A model generated the notes under the pieces. The model was not told where the DNA came from. It did not search any database and was given only the letters and a program-made list of their open reading frames with translations. From the NCBI GenBank assembly GCA_934167935.1, contig CAKPMH010000019.1:1-22494 (forward strand): a DNA stretch of 22,494 nt. Reading direction: 5' to 3'. Origin of the DNA: an uncultured Bacilli bacterium. Its GTDB lineage: Bacteria; Bacillota_I; Bacilli_A; RF39; UBA660. The position numbers and the translations under genes are program-made. This document shows positions 1-9,348 of the stretch, one piece after another. Position 1 is the stretch's first letter. Every line of letters starts with the position of its first letter.

Positions 1-146
1 TATGCTGAATCTTTTGATGCACTCTTTTTTGCATCATTTATCATATTTAATATGATTGGTGTTGCGATTAAAGCTATAACTGCAAGTATTACTATTACTG
101 CTAAAAGCTCTATTAAAGTAAATCCTTTTTTACTATTTGTTATCAC
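1..146 (-). CDS. Type IV prepilin-like protein, N-terminal fragment (continues past left edge)
   Basis: The minus strand from a GTG at 146 encodes 48 residues that run off the window edge in an open frame. Residues 6-18 read KKGFTLIELLAVI, the class III (prepilin) signal: a short basic leader, a Gly at the cleavage site, Phe as first mature residue and Glu at mature position 5. A hydrophobic helix follows, then a polar segment rich in Lys/Ser/Asp. This family (type IV pilins, ComGC-like pseudopilins) is cleaved and N-methylated by prepilin peptidase and assembled into a surface or competence filament. The GTG start is chosen because a GAGG ribosome site (154-157) sits 7 bases upstream; the nearer ATG (minus-strand ATGTGA) meets a stop at once. 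The C-terminal two thirds or more are missing, so pilin and competence pseudopilin cannot be told apart. Confidence 0.85.
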   Translation of the reverse strand, partial: MITNSKKGFTLIELLAVIVILAVIALIATPIILNMINDAKKSASKDSA

Positions 147-163
147 ATTTTTTCCTCTTTTCT

Positions 164-178
164 ATTATAAAAATAATA
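164..178 (-). promoter_or_regulatory. Candidate promoter(s) of the prepilin gene
   Basis: On the minus strand two -10-like hexamers lie between the dnaJ terminator and the prepilin start: TATTAT (173-178) preceded by TG one base upstream (an extended -10 arrangement), and TATAAT (164-169). No convincing -35 is visible because the terminator T-tract occupies that place. Either box would give a 5' leader of about 10-20 bases. Confidence 0.4.
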
Positions 179-180
179 AC

Positions 181-208
181 AAAAAAAGTAGTTTTTGTAA
201 ACTACCTT
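181..208 (-). terminator. Intrinsic terminator of the hrcA-dnaJ operon
   Basis: On the minus strand a stem of about 10 bp (arms 199-208 and 185-194, one G.U pair, 4-base loop) follows directly after the dnaJ stop codon and is followed by seven T residues (181-187). Confidence 0.85.
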
Positions 209-1312
209 TTATAAGTATTTTTCTACAGTTTTATATTCATTATTTGGATCTAAATTTGTTTTAGATAATTCTTCAAATAATTTTTTTTGATCTCTCGATA
301 TTTTTTTTGGAATGATTACATCTATTATAACATACATATTTCCTTTAATGTGATTATTGACATTAGATATTCCTTTTCCTTTTAATCTATGTTTATCTCC
401 TGTTTGACTTCCTTCTGGTATTGATAATTTTACATTACCATATATAGTTGGTATTTCTTTTTTGCATCCAAGTACTGCTTCTGATATAGTTATTGGAAGT
501 GTAAGATAAATATCATCTTCGTCTCTTTCAAAAAGTGGATGAGATTTTACTTTAAATTCTAAGTAAACATCGCCATTTTCTCCACCGTTGTATCCAGCTT
601 CTCCTTTACCTGGAATTCTAAGTTTATTTAAAGTATTTACACCTGCTGGTATTTTTACTTCAAGGGTTTTATTTACTTTAACTTTTCCTGTACCTTTACA
701 TTTACTACATTTTTTTTCAAATGTGTAGCCTGATCCTGAACATGTATGACAAGTTGTTCTTGATTGGAAAACACCAAACATTGTTCTTTGTTCTACTGTT
801 TCAACACCTGTTCCATTGCATGTAGGACATGTTTTTTTAGAATGACCACCTTCACCATTACATTCACTACAATCTTCATTTATATTAAGTTTTATATCTT
901 TATTACATCCAAATGCTGCTTCTTCAAATGTTAATTCAACATTTATTAAAGTATCTCTACCTCTTCTTGCATTTTTCTTACCAGTTCTTCTGGAACTTCC
1001 AAATCCAAAACTTCCTCCAAATAAATCTTCAAATATATCAGAAAAATCAAAATCTCCAAAATCAAATCCAGCACTGCCTGCTCCACCGCCTTGGAAAGCT
1101 GAGTGTCCATATTTATCATATTGACTTCTTTTTTGTGCATCTGATAAAACAGCATATGCTTCTTGAGCTTCTTTAAATTTTTCGGCTGCATCTGGTTCTT
1201 TTGATACATCTGGATGATATTTTTTTGCAAGTTTACGGAATGCTGATTTTATTTCTGCTTCACTTGCATTTTTATCAACACCAAGTACTTCATAATAATC
1301 TTTTTTGTTCAT
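209..1312 (-). CDS. dnaJ: Chaperone protein DnaJ (Hsp40)
   Basis: DnaJ stimulates the ATPase of DnaK and delivers unfolded substrates in the cytoplasm. The 367-residue product shows the whole type I layout: a J domain with HPD at residues 33-35, a Gly/Phe-rich linker rich in GGxF and FGD, four CxxCxGxG zinc repeats ([32 protein letters not shown]), and the C-terminal substrate-binding domains. I place the start at the ATG at 1312, giving [11 protein letters not shown], because AGGAAG lies 8 bases upstream. A GTG three codons earlier (1321) overlaps that ribosome site and is unlikely. It is the last gene of the heat-shock operon, 12 bases after pepF, with a terminator just beyond its stop. Confidence 0.97.
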   Translation of the reverse strand: MNKKDYYEVLGVDKNASEAEIKSAFRKLAKKYHPDVSKEPDAAEKFKEAQEAYAVLSDAQKRSQYDKYGHSAFQGGGAGSAGFDFGDFDFSDIFEDLFGGSFGFGSSRRTGKKNARRGRDTLINVELTFEEAAFGCNKDIKLNINEDCSECNGEGGHSKKTCPTCNGTGVETVEQRTMFGVFQSRTTCHTCSGSGYTFEKKCSKCKGTGKVKVNKTLEVKIPAGVNTLNKLRIPGKGEAGYNGGENGDVYLEFKVKSHPLFERDEDDIYLTLPITISEAVLGCKKEIPTIYGNVKLSIPEGSQTGDKHRLKGKGISNVNNHIKGNMYVIIDVIIPKKISRDQKKLFEELSKTNLDPNNEYKTVEKYL

Positions 1313-1324
1313 AAATCTCACTTC

Positions 1325-3115
1325 CTAACTATTATATAACTTCTTAAATTCTTCTATTGTTTCATCAAATTTTTTAATAGCACTTTCATATATTTTTTTA
1401 TCTTCTAAATCTATTCCAAGTATCTTAAATGTATCAGTAATATTTACATTCCATCCTGTCTTTAAAAATTTTATGTATTTCTCAATCATTTCTTTATTAC
1501 CCTTTATTATTTCATTAGAAACGAAAATTGCTACTGATATACAAACTGCATAACTAAGTAAATAGAAAAACATATAGAAATGACTTCTGGAAACCCAACT
1601 TATACTTTCATATTCACTATCTAATTCTTCAATTGGATAAAATTTCTTCAAACTCTCCTCATTTAAGTTGCATAAAAACTCTTTTGTTAATACTCCACCA
1701 TTTTCAACATATTTATACATTTCTTTTTCAAAATCGCCCTCTTGAACAGCTCCAAATAAATTAGAGTATATTACACTTAAAAGATTAGACAATCCAACTA
1801 ATGCATCTTTTTTGTTGTCACTATTTGCAAAATAATTTGATAATAAACATTCATTAGTAAGTGAAGCAACCTCTGCAACAATATTATAATTTCCACTATA
1901 TATTTCATCGTTATTTTCATACATATATTGATGATTAGTGAAGTGCCCTCCTTCATGAATCAAAGTAGATATTGACTCGAAATTACCATTAAAGCTCATA
2001 AGTATTTTAGAATTAATTTTATCACTTGATGAAATGTTATAACCTCCGGAACATTTTCCTTTATATTGACAATAATCAACACATCTTTCATCAATCAATC
2101 TTTTAAAGTGTATATAATAATCATTGCCCAATGGTTTTATTGCCTCTAACACTATTTTTTGTGCCTCTTCTATTGTATACTCTTTATCTGATTCATATAA
2201 TTTTATGGTATTATCCCATGGCATAATTCTATCAACGTTAAAAACTTCAGCTTTTAAATCCCAATATTTTTTTATTACATCTTTATTTTCTACACATGCA
2301 TCAATTAATACTTGAAAGACTTTATCAGATAATCTTAAATCAAATAATTTTGAATCCCATGTAGTTTTATAATTGTAAATATTTGCTAATGTTTTTTCTG
2401 TTTTAACATAATTATTTAATAATCCTGCAGATATTTCTGCATATTGTTTTTTAACTTTATTAAATTGATTATATACTTGTTTTCTTTTTTCCCTAGATAA
2501 TTTTTGCATCAAAGATCTATAATTTGTATTTGTCAATGTTTCTTCTGTTCCATCATCCATTATTACCTTACCATAATCGTGGCATAAGTTTAATAGAGTT
2601 GAAGACATTTGACTATAACTACTTAATGTATTTGTTAATGAACTAACTAATGCTTCTTTTTCACTATCTAAAACATGTTCTTTATATCTATAATCTTCAT
2701 CTAAAAGTACTTTATATTTTAATAATTTTTCATTATCAAATAATTTTTCATATTCTTCTTTTGTTAATGATAATAATTCTGGCTTGAAAAATGAAGTGAT
2801 TACAGAGTAATTTGTTTCTAATTCATCAATTTTTCCTAAATCTTCTTTTGCTTGTGAATTAGATAAATCTTCATCAGATTGTGTTATTGCATATATGTAT
2901 AAATCTATTATTTTATTTTTAATTGAAACATTTTTTTTCAAAAATTCTAATAATTTTTCACTTTCCTTTAATTTACCTTTATATTTTTTTAATTCAACAA
3001 ATTCATTTTTTACCTTTTCATACTCATTATAAAAATCTTCCTTCGTCTTGTAAAAATCTGTTAAATCCCATCTATATTTTATAGGTACATCATTTCTCGT
3101 GTTATATTTTTCCAT
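1325..3115 (-). CDS. pepF: Oligoendopeptidase F (M3B family zinc metallopeptidase)
   Basis: The 596-residue product matches the PepF group in length and layout. The zinc motif HEGGH is at residues 387-391 within STLIHEGGHFTNHQYM, and the likely third ligand is Glu415 in VAEVASLTNE. The N-terminus, with YRWDLTDFYKTKEDF, is also typical. The family hydrolyses oligopeptides of roughly 7-17 residues in the cytoplasm; no signal peptide is seen. An AAAGGAG site precedes the ATG. The unusual point is position: it sits between dnaK and dnaJ, 58 bases after the former and 12 before the latter, so it should be cotranscribed with the chaperones. A role in removing peptides after stress proteolysis is inference from context only. 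Confidence 0.92.
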   Translation of the reverse strand: MEKYNTRNDVPIKYRWDLTDFYKTKEDFYNEYEKVKNEFVELKKYKGKLKESEKLLEFLKKNVSIKNKIIDLYIYAITQSDEDLSNSQAKEDLGKIDELETNYSVITSFFKPELLSLTKEEYEKLFDNEKLLKYKVLLDEDYRYKEHVLDSEKEALVSSLTNTLSSYSQMSSTLLNLCHDYGKVIMDDGTEETLTNTNYRSLMQKLSREKRKQVYNQFNKVKKQYAEISAGLLNNYVKTEKTLANIYNYKTTWDSKLFDLRLSDKVFQVLIDACVENKDVIKKYWDLKAEVFNVDRIMPWDNTIKLYESDKEYTIEEAQKIVLEAIKPLGNDYYIHFKRLIDERCVDYCQYKGKCSGGYNISSSDKINSKILMSFNGNFESISTLIHEGGHFTNHQYMYENNDEIYSGNYNIVAEVASLTNECLLSNYFANSDNKKDALVGLSNLLSVIYSNLFGAVQEGDFEKEMYKYVENGGVLTKEFLCNLNEESLKKFYPIEELDSEYESISWVSRSHFYMFFYLLSYAVCISVAIFVSNEIIKGNKEMIEKYIKFLKTGWNVNITDTFKILGIDLEDKKIYESAIKKFDETIEEFKKLYNS

Positions 3116-3131
3116 TTTTTCTCCTTTAATA

Positions 3132-3162
3132 GTGATAAAGTTCTAGATAACTAGAACTTCAC
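3132..3162 (-). promoter_or_regulatory. Intergenic hairpin between dnaK and pepF
   Basis: The 58-base dnaK-pepF gap holds a perfect 9-bp inverted repeat (AAGTTCTAG at 3138-3146, 4-base loop, CTAGAACTT at 3151-3159), with short flanking complementarity (GTGA/TCAC). No T-tract follows directly, so it is more likely an mRNA stability or processing element, or a partial terminator, than a full stop. Its function is inferred. Confidence 0.5.
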
Positions 3163-3173
3163 CAAATTATTTT

Positions 3174-5701
<2,528 letters not shown>

Positions 5702-5713
5702 TGTACTTCCTTT

Positions 5714-6703
5714 CTAATTTTTTTCTATATTTTCCTTTATATATTCTAAAAGCATTGTTGCTCTATCATATTCCATTCTTTTTGGGCCTACAATTGCAAT
5801 TGTTCCTTCAACACCATTTACATTATACTTTGTTTTAATTATTGTTACATCATCATCAAATTCGTTTTCACTACCAATATAAATATTTACGCCATTTTCT
5901 TCTTCTTTTATACTGCTTATAAAACTTTTATCTTCAAATTTAGAAATTATTTTTTTAATTTTATCTGCATCACTAAATTCTGGCTGTTTTAAAATATTTG
6001 CTCTACCTTTCATTTTTATATTTGATTCTGTCGTAACATCATTTATAAAATTACAGAAAGCATCAAATAATTGTTTTTGAGAATTAACATTATCTCTAAT
6101 AATTGGTTTTACTTCAAATTCAAGTTTAGCAGCTACTTCATCAATTGGTGTTCCAACTATATGTTTATTTATTATATCAATTGTTTGTTTTATTTCTAAA
6201 ACAGATATTTTCTCATCTAATATAACGTTTCTGTTTTCAACATGTCCTTTATCAGTAACAATAATAGCAACTAAATTATTTTCGTTTATAGGAATTACTT
6301 CTACTTTACTTATTTTATTTTCATTTGATGTATTTCCTAATGATATCAATGTACAATTTGTAAGTTCAGATACAATTTCTAAGCTTTTTTCAATTGTATC
6401 GCTTAATACAAGTGAACTATTATCAAATATTGTTTGAAGTTTTAAAATATCATCTTTGTTTAATTGTTTTGATTCCATTATATTATCTACATAATATCTA
6501 TATCCTATCTCACTTGGAATTCTTCCTGATGATGTATGTGTTTTTTCTAGATATCCTAAATCTTCTAAATAACTCATTTCATTTCTAATTGTTGCACTTG
6601 AACAATCTAATTCTTGTTCTAATGACTTAGAACCGATTGGTTTGGCTGTTTTGATATATTCTTCAACAATTAATTTTAATAATTTTGTTTGTCTACTATT
6701 CAC
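5714..6703 (-). CDS. hrcA: Heat-inducible transcription repressor HrcA
   Basis: HrcA binds CIRCE inverted repeats and represses dnaK and groE operons; its folding depends on GroEL. The 329-residue product opens with a winged helix (MNSRQTKLLKLIVEEYI, SSATIRNEMSYLEDLGYL) and the family hallmark TSSGRIPSEIGYRYYVD, followed by the GAF-like and dimerisation regions. It ends with IAIVGPKRMEYDRATMLLEYI, also typical. The start is GTG at 6703, preceded at good spacing by the strong site AAAGGAGGTG. As first gene of the operon and directly downstream of two CIRCE-like sites, it should be autoregulated. Confidence 0.97.
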   Translation of the reverse strand: MNSRQTKLLKLIVEEYIKTAKPIGSKSLEQELDCSSATIRNEMSYLEDLGYLEKTHTSSGRIPSEIGYRYYVDNIMESKQLNKDDILKLQTIFDNSSLVLSDTIEKSLEIVSELTNCTLISLGNTSNENKISKVEVIPINENNLVAIIVTDKGHVENRNVILDEKISVLEIKQTIDIINKHIVGTPIDEVAAKLEFEVKPIIRDNVNSQKQLFDAFCNFINDVTTESNIKMKGRANILKQPEFSDADKIKKIISKFEDKSFISSIKEEENGVNIYIGSENEFDDDVTIIKTKYNVNGVEGTIAIVGPKRMEYDRATMLLEYIKENIEKN

Positions 6704-6715
6704 AAAACACCTCCT

Positions 6716-6742
6716 TTAGCACTCTCTAACCCTAACTGCCTA
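6716..6742 (-). promoter_or_regulatory. Second, degenerate CIRCE-like HrcA operator next to the hrcA ribosome site
   Basis: Read on the minus strand, one arm is a perfect GAGTGCTAA (6716-6724) and the other, 9 bases away (6734-6742), matches TTAGCACTC at only 5 of 9 positions. It lies downstream of the predicted transcription start and touches the AGGAGG site, where binding could block elongation or translation initiation. Confidence 0.55.
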
Positions 6743-6746
6743 TTTC

Positions 6747-6775
6747 ATTATACTATTATATGTTAGCATTGTCAA
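6747..6775 (-). promoter_or_regulatory. Sigma-A promoter of the hrcA-grpE-dnaK-pepF-dnaJ operon
   Basis: A full-consensus promoter on the minus strand: -35 TTGACA (6770-6775), a 17-base spacer, and -10 TATAAT (6747-6752). The -35 box overlaps the upstream CIRCE element. Confidence 0.92.
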
Positions 6776-6789
6776 TATATGAGTGCTAA
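6763..6789 (-). promoter_or_regulatory. CIRCE operator (HrcA binding site) over the -35 region
   Basis: On the minus strand: TTAGCACTC (9/9 match), a 9-base spacer, then CAATGCTAA (7/9 match to GAGTGCTAA). The spacer is the canonical 9 bases and the -35 hexamer lies across spacer and second arm, so HrcA binding should exclude RNA polymerase. Confidence 0.9.
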
Positions 6790-6842
6790 TTTCTGACTTT
6801 TTTACATTTATTATTTTATGTTAATAAATTTTAAATATATTC

Positions 6843-6868
6843 AAAAAAAATGATATAAATTATCATTT
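6843..6868 (-). terminator. Intrinsic terminator after sigE
   Basis: The minus strand forms an 8-bp AT-rich stem (AAATGATA at 6861-6868, TATCATTT at 6848-6855, 5-base loop) followed by a T-tract (6843-6850). It overlaps the last base of the sigE stop codon and separates sigE from the heat-shock promoter. Confidence 0.7.
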
Positions 6869-7557
6869 TAACTTCCAACTATATTTTTTAATCTTTTTAT
6901 AACCTTTTTTTCTATTCTAGATATATATGATTGACTTATTCCAAGCATTTTAGCAACATCTTTTTGTGTCGTTTCATTTTGATCAAAAAGGCCGTATCTT
7001 AATATCATTATTTGTTTATCTCTTTTATTTAACTTGTTAATTTCTTCTTCTAATAATTTTTTATCAGTTTCTTCTTCTATTCCTTTTGTAACTATATCAG
7101 CATCTGTACCCATTATATCTTCTAAATGTAATTCATTTCCTTCTGAATCATAGCTTAAACTATCCTCAAATGAAACTTCTGTTTTTCTTTTTTTATTTTT
7201 TCTTAAATACATTAATATTTCATTATCAATACATCTTGATGCATAAGTTGCTAATTTGATATTTTTATCTAATTTATAAGTATTTACTCCTTTTATAAGT
7301 CCAATTGTTCCTATACTTACCAAATCTTCTAGATCAACTTTTGTATTCTCATATCTTTTAGCTAAATAAACGACTAATCTTAAATTATGTTCTATAAGTT
7401 TTTGTCGTGCTTCTACATCACCATTCATAGATTTTTCAACATAAAATACTTCTTCTTCTTTTGATAATGGTTCTGGTAATTTGTCCGCACTTCCTATAAA
7501 AAAAATATTGTTATCATTTAAGATTTCTTTTATTATTTTAATTATTTTTTTTAACAT
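6868..7557 (-). CDS. sigE: RNA polymerase sporulation sigma factor SigE (pro-sigma-E)
   Basis: Sigma-E directs early mother-cell transcription during endospore formation. Recognition rests on near-diagnostic stretches: PLSKEEE, LIEHNLRLVVYLAKRYENT, ATYASRCIDNEILMYLRKN, TQKDVAKMLGISQSYISRIE and KKVIKRLKN. Regions 2 and 4 are complete. I use the ATG at 7557 (229 residues), because GGAGGG lies 5 bases upstream inside the end of spoIIGA; 'TAATATG' leaves one base between the genes, so translation is probably coupled. The N-terminal pro-sequence, MLKKIIKIIKEIL..., is amphipathic. By alignment with the Bacillus cleavage point before the conserved (Y/F)IG, it is about 19 residues instead of 27. The partner protease gene lies directly upstream. 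Confidence 0.95.
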   Translation of the reverse strand: MLKKIIKIIKEILNDNNIFFIGSADKLPEPLSKEEEVFYVEKSMNGDVEARQKLIEHNLRLVVYLAKRYENTKVDLEDLVSIGTIGLIKGVNTYKLDKNIKLATYASRCIDNEILMYLRKNKKRKTEVSFEDSLSYDSEGNELHLEDIMGTDADIVTKGIEEETDKKLLEEEINKLNKRDKQIMILRYGLFDQNETTQKDVAKMLGISQSYISRIEKKVIKRLKNIVGS

Positions 7558-7558
7558 A

Positions 7559-8344
7559 TTATCCCTCCAATATAGATTTTCCAATAATTGTATCTATTCC
7601 TTCCATTTTTATTTTTTTTGGTGATAATCCTATTAAAACTTTTTTATTTAATTTTTTTCCATCTATTTCCACTTTATCTACTTTTATACATTTTAAATTT
7701 ATATGGCTCGTTATAGTATTTATTGGTACTAATATAAAATCTGATATATCTTCTTCATTTATTAAGTTTTTATTTATTACTATTATTGGCATATTAAAAT
7801 ATGGGTCTTTAAGAACATTTCCTGTATCTAAATAAGCATTTAAATTTATTTTTTTATCTTTATAATATATGTTTAGTTTATAACAAATAGAATAATTATT
7901 TTTTAATTCTTTTGCCTTTTTTATATACATTACTAATATAATTGGAGATATAAGAATTAACACTATAAAGTTAATACTAAGTCCATTATGATAAAATATA
8001 AGTCCTTCATTTTTATAAGAAAATTGTACATTTAATAAATATAAAAATCCTCCTAGTAAAATACTAACTAAATATAAATATTCTAAATTTTTAATTGTGT
8101 ATTTTATGTTTTTATATTTAAATGATATTAAAATCATTATAATGCTTATTATAAATTTAAATAAAAATAAAGTTAAATTATTTAATTTTAAAAACAATAA
8201 AAATGTACTTAAGCCACCTATTAAACCTCCTAATAATAATCTTTTAATTTTGACATTTCTTTTTAATATTATAGATACTGTAAGTAAAAGTATAAAATCA
8301 AATGAAAAATTTAATAAAAATATAAGATCTAAATATATCTTCAT
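7559..8344 (-). CDS. spoIIGA: Sporulation sigma-E processing aspartic peptidase SpoIIGA
   Basis: SpoIIGA is a membrane-bound aspartic protease that removes the pro-sequence of sigma-E after a signal from the forespore. The first about 145 residues contain five hydrophobic helices. The cytoplasmic C-terminal half has the catalytic motif in NAYLDTGNVLKDP (Asp173), and the end carries the typical IIGKSILEG-like tail. At 261 residues it is shorter than the roughly 300-residue Bacillus protein, mostly in the loops. The start uses GGTGAT four bases before the ATG. It forms a two-gene unit with sigE, the order found in sporulating Bacillota. I found no clear Spo0A boxes with certainty. Confidence 0.9.
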   Translation of the reverse strand: MKIYLDLIFLLNFSFDFILLLTVSIILKRNVKIKRLLLGGLIGGLSTFLLFLKLNNLTLFLFKFIISIIMILISFKYKNIKYTIKNLEYLYLVSILLGGFLYLLNVQFSYKNEGLIFYHNGLSINFIVLILISPIILVMYIKKAKELKNNYSICYKLNIYYKDKKINLNAYLDTGNVLKDPYFNMPIIVINKNLINEEDISDFILVPINTITSHINLKCIKVDKVEIDGKKLNKKVLIGLSPKKIKMEGIDTIIGKSILEG

Positions 8345-8364
8345 AATATCACCATAAAAAGTAT

Positions 8365-8395
8365 AAAAAAAACGATAGATAAATTCTGTCGTTTT
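8365..8395 (-). terminator. Intrinsic terminator after yqeY
   Basis: On the minus strand AAAACGACAGA (8385-8395) pairs with TCTATCGTTTT (8369-8379) with one mismatch across a 5-base loop, followed by a run of T (8365-8372). It separates the rpsU-yqeY unit from spoIIGA. Confidence 0.85.
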
Positions 8396-8416
8396 ATGAT
8401 TAATATTTTAATTTTA

Positions 8417-8860
8417 TTATAAGTTGTTTAATTTTTCTTTTATAATTGAACTTACTAAACTATTATCGGCTCTACCTTTTAATTTAGATGTTGCATCTTT
8501 CATAACTCTACCCATATCTTTAATACTTGTAGGATTTAATTCTTTAAAGATTTCATCTATTATTTTTTCTATTTCTTCTTTGCTTAATTGTTCTGGCATA
8601 TATTTATTTAATATGTCTATTTCCTCTTGTGTTAAATCAATAAGATCTTGTCTATTTCCTTTTTCATATTCGATAATAGATTCTTTTCTTGTTTTTATTT
8701 GTTTTGATATAACGCTTATTACTTCATCATCTGTTAATTCTCTTTTTTTATTTAATTCTTCCATTTGCATAGCACCTTTTACCATTCTAATAACAGATAA
8801 TGTTTTTTTATCTTGGGCTAGCATAGCTTTTTTTAAATCATTTAATATTCTTTCTCTCAT
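8417..8860 (-). CDS. yqeY: YqeY/GatB-like domain protein
   Basis: The 147-residue product is a full-length YqeY family member: RILNDLKKAMLAQDK at the start, the conserved LSVIRMVKGAMQ, then EIDILNKYMPEQLS and the closing region IKDMGRVMKDATSKLKGRAD. The family shares the tRNA-binding tail domain of GatB amidotransferase subunits; its own cellular role is not established. It follows rpsU by 34 bases, the arrangement of Bacillus, but a strong hairpin with a T-tract lies between them, so its expression is probably a fraction of rpsU. Ribosome site GAAAGGA precedes the ATG at 8860. Confidence 0.92.
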   Translation of the reverse strand: MRERILNDLKKAMLAQDKKTLSVIRMVKGAMQMEELNKKRELTDDEVISVISKQIKTRKESIIEYEKGNRQDLIDLTQEEIDILNKYMPEQLSKEEIEKIIDEIFKELNPTSIKDMGRVMKDATSKLKGRADNSLVSSIIKEKLNNL

Positions 8861-8875
8861 ACTATTTTTCCTTTC

Positions 8876-8896
8876 AAAAAAAGCCTTATGGCTTTT
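8876..8896 (-). terminator. Intrinsic terminator/attenuator between rpsU and yqeY
   Basis: On the minus strand a 7-bp stem (AAAAGCC at 8890-8896, GGCTTTT at 8879-8885, 4-base loop) and a T-tract start inside the rpsU stop codon. Being internal to a conserved gene pair, it likely sets the rpsU:yqeY ratio. Confidence 0.8.
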
Positions 8897-9089
8897 AATA
8901 TCTTTCTTTATTACGTCTACGACTATTTTTAATATTTTCTTTTTTTTCTAGTCTTCTTTTTACTCCTGGTTTTAAATAACCTTCTTGTCTTTCACGTACT
9001 TTTTTTGAGAGACCGTCTTTAACGTTCTTTTGTTTTAGCATTCTAAGGGCACTATCTACGTTACCATTTCTTACTACTACTTTTGTCAA
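8895..9089 (-). CDS. rpsU: 30S ribosomal protein S21
   Basis: The 64-residue, very basic product matches bS21: TKVVVRNGNVDSALRMLKQ at the N-terminus, a middle with ERQEGYLKPGVKRR and a Lys/Arg-rich tail. The start is a TTG at 9089, chosen because AAGGAGGG stands 6 bases upstream and the protein then begins exactly at the family start; the reading frame extends further upstream only into the promoter. S21 helps initiation near the Shine-Dalgarno duplex. It has its own consensus promoter. Confidence 0.95.
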   Translation of the reverse strand: MTKVVVRNGNVDSALRMLKQKNVKDGLSKKVRERQEGYLKPGVKRRLEKKENIKNSRRRNKERY

Positions 9090-9120
9090 TTTAATCCCTC
9101 CTTCCCTAAGTACTACAAAA

Positions 9121-9149
9121 ATTATAACACTCTTTTTCCTATTATTCAA
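9121..9149 (-). promoter_or_regulatory. Promoter of rpsU-yqeY
   Basis: Minus strand: -35 TTGAAT (9144-9149), 17-base spacer, -10 TATAAT (9121-9126), about 25 bases before the AAGGAGGG site. Confidence 0.85.
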
Positions 9150-9171
9150 CATTTTTTTTATTTTAAAATGC

Positions 9172-9194
9172 AAAAAAGGACTAATTTGTCCTTT
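9172..9194 (-). terminator. Intrinsic terminator of the bacteriocin-like operon
   Basis: Minus strand stem AAAGGAC (9188-9194) with GTCCTTT (9175-9181), 6-base loop, followed by T (9172-9177). It overlaps the stop codon of the third small peptide gene, marking the 3' end of that operon. Confidence 0.88.
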
Positions 9195-9348
9195 ATTTTA
9201 TGCATATTCCTTCTTCTATAAATCGCATGTTACTACCAAACATTCTTCCAAAATTTACAATACATTTTATAATTATTTCTAAAAGAGGCAAAATAAATGG
9301 TAATAACAATATAATTATTATTATTAATATTACCTTTCTTTTTAACAT
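9193..9348 (-). CDS. Small hydrophobic peptide, third gene of the bacteriocin-like cluster (possible immunity protein or leaderless paralogue)
   Basis: The 51-residue ORF overlaps the end of the preceding peptide gene by seven bases (ATGTTAA), and AGGAAG lies 3 bases before its ATG. Residues 6-27 are almost purely Ile/Leu/Val/Pro, a likely membrane segment after a KRK start. There is no double-glycine leader. The tail, with CIVNFGRMFGSNMR and then EEGICIK, aligns with the tail of the second peptide (LGRYVGTAIRR...C), sharing the pattern GRxxG[ST]xxR and a Cys near the end. It may be a membrane immunity protein that mimics the toxin helix, or a third peptide anchored or exported by another route. 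I do not recognise a named family; function is inferred from context. Confidence 0.72.
   Translation of the reverse strand: MLKRKVILIIIIILLLPFILPLLEIIIKCIVNFGRMFGSNMRFIEEGICIK

Noticed and set aside
52..264. 70-codon plus-strand ORF at the left edge
   Set aside because: It mirrors the prepilin gene and the dnaJ terminator; the minus strand gives a clear prepilin signature.
8350..8372. TATACT directly after the yqeY terminator T-tract as spoIIGA promoter
   Set aside because: No -35 at any usual distance; a TATACT in an A/T run is expected by chance here. The true promoter is unresolved.
8363..8395. TGTCGTT-like sequence upstream of spoIIGA considered as a Spo0A box
   Set aside because: It matches TGTCGAA at only 5 of 7 positions and lies in the arm of the yqeY terminator; not enough to call a Spo0A site.
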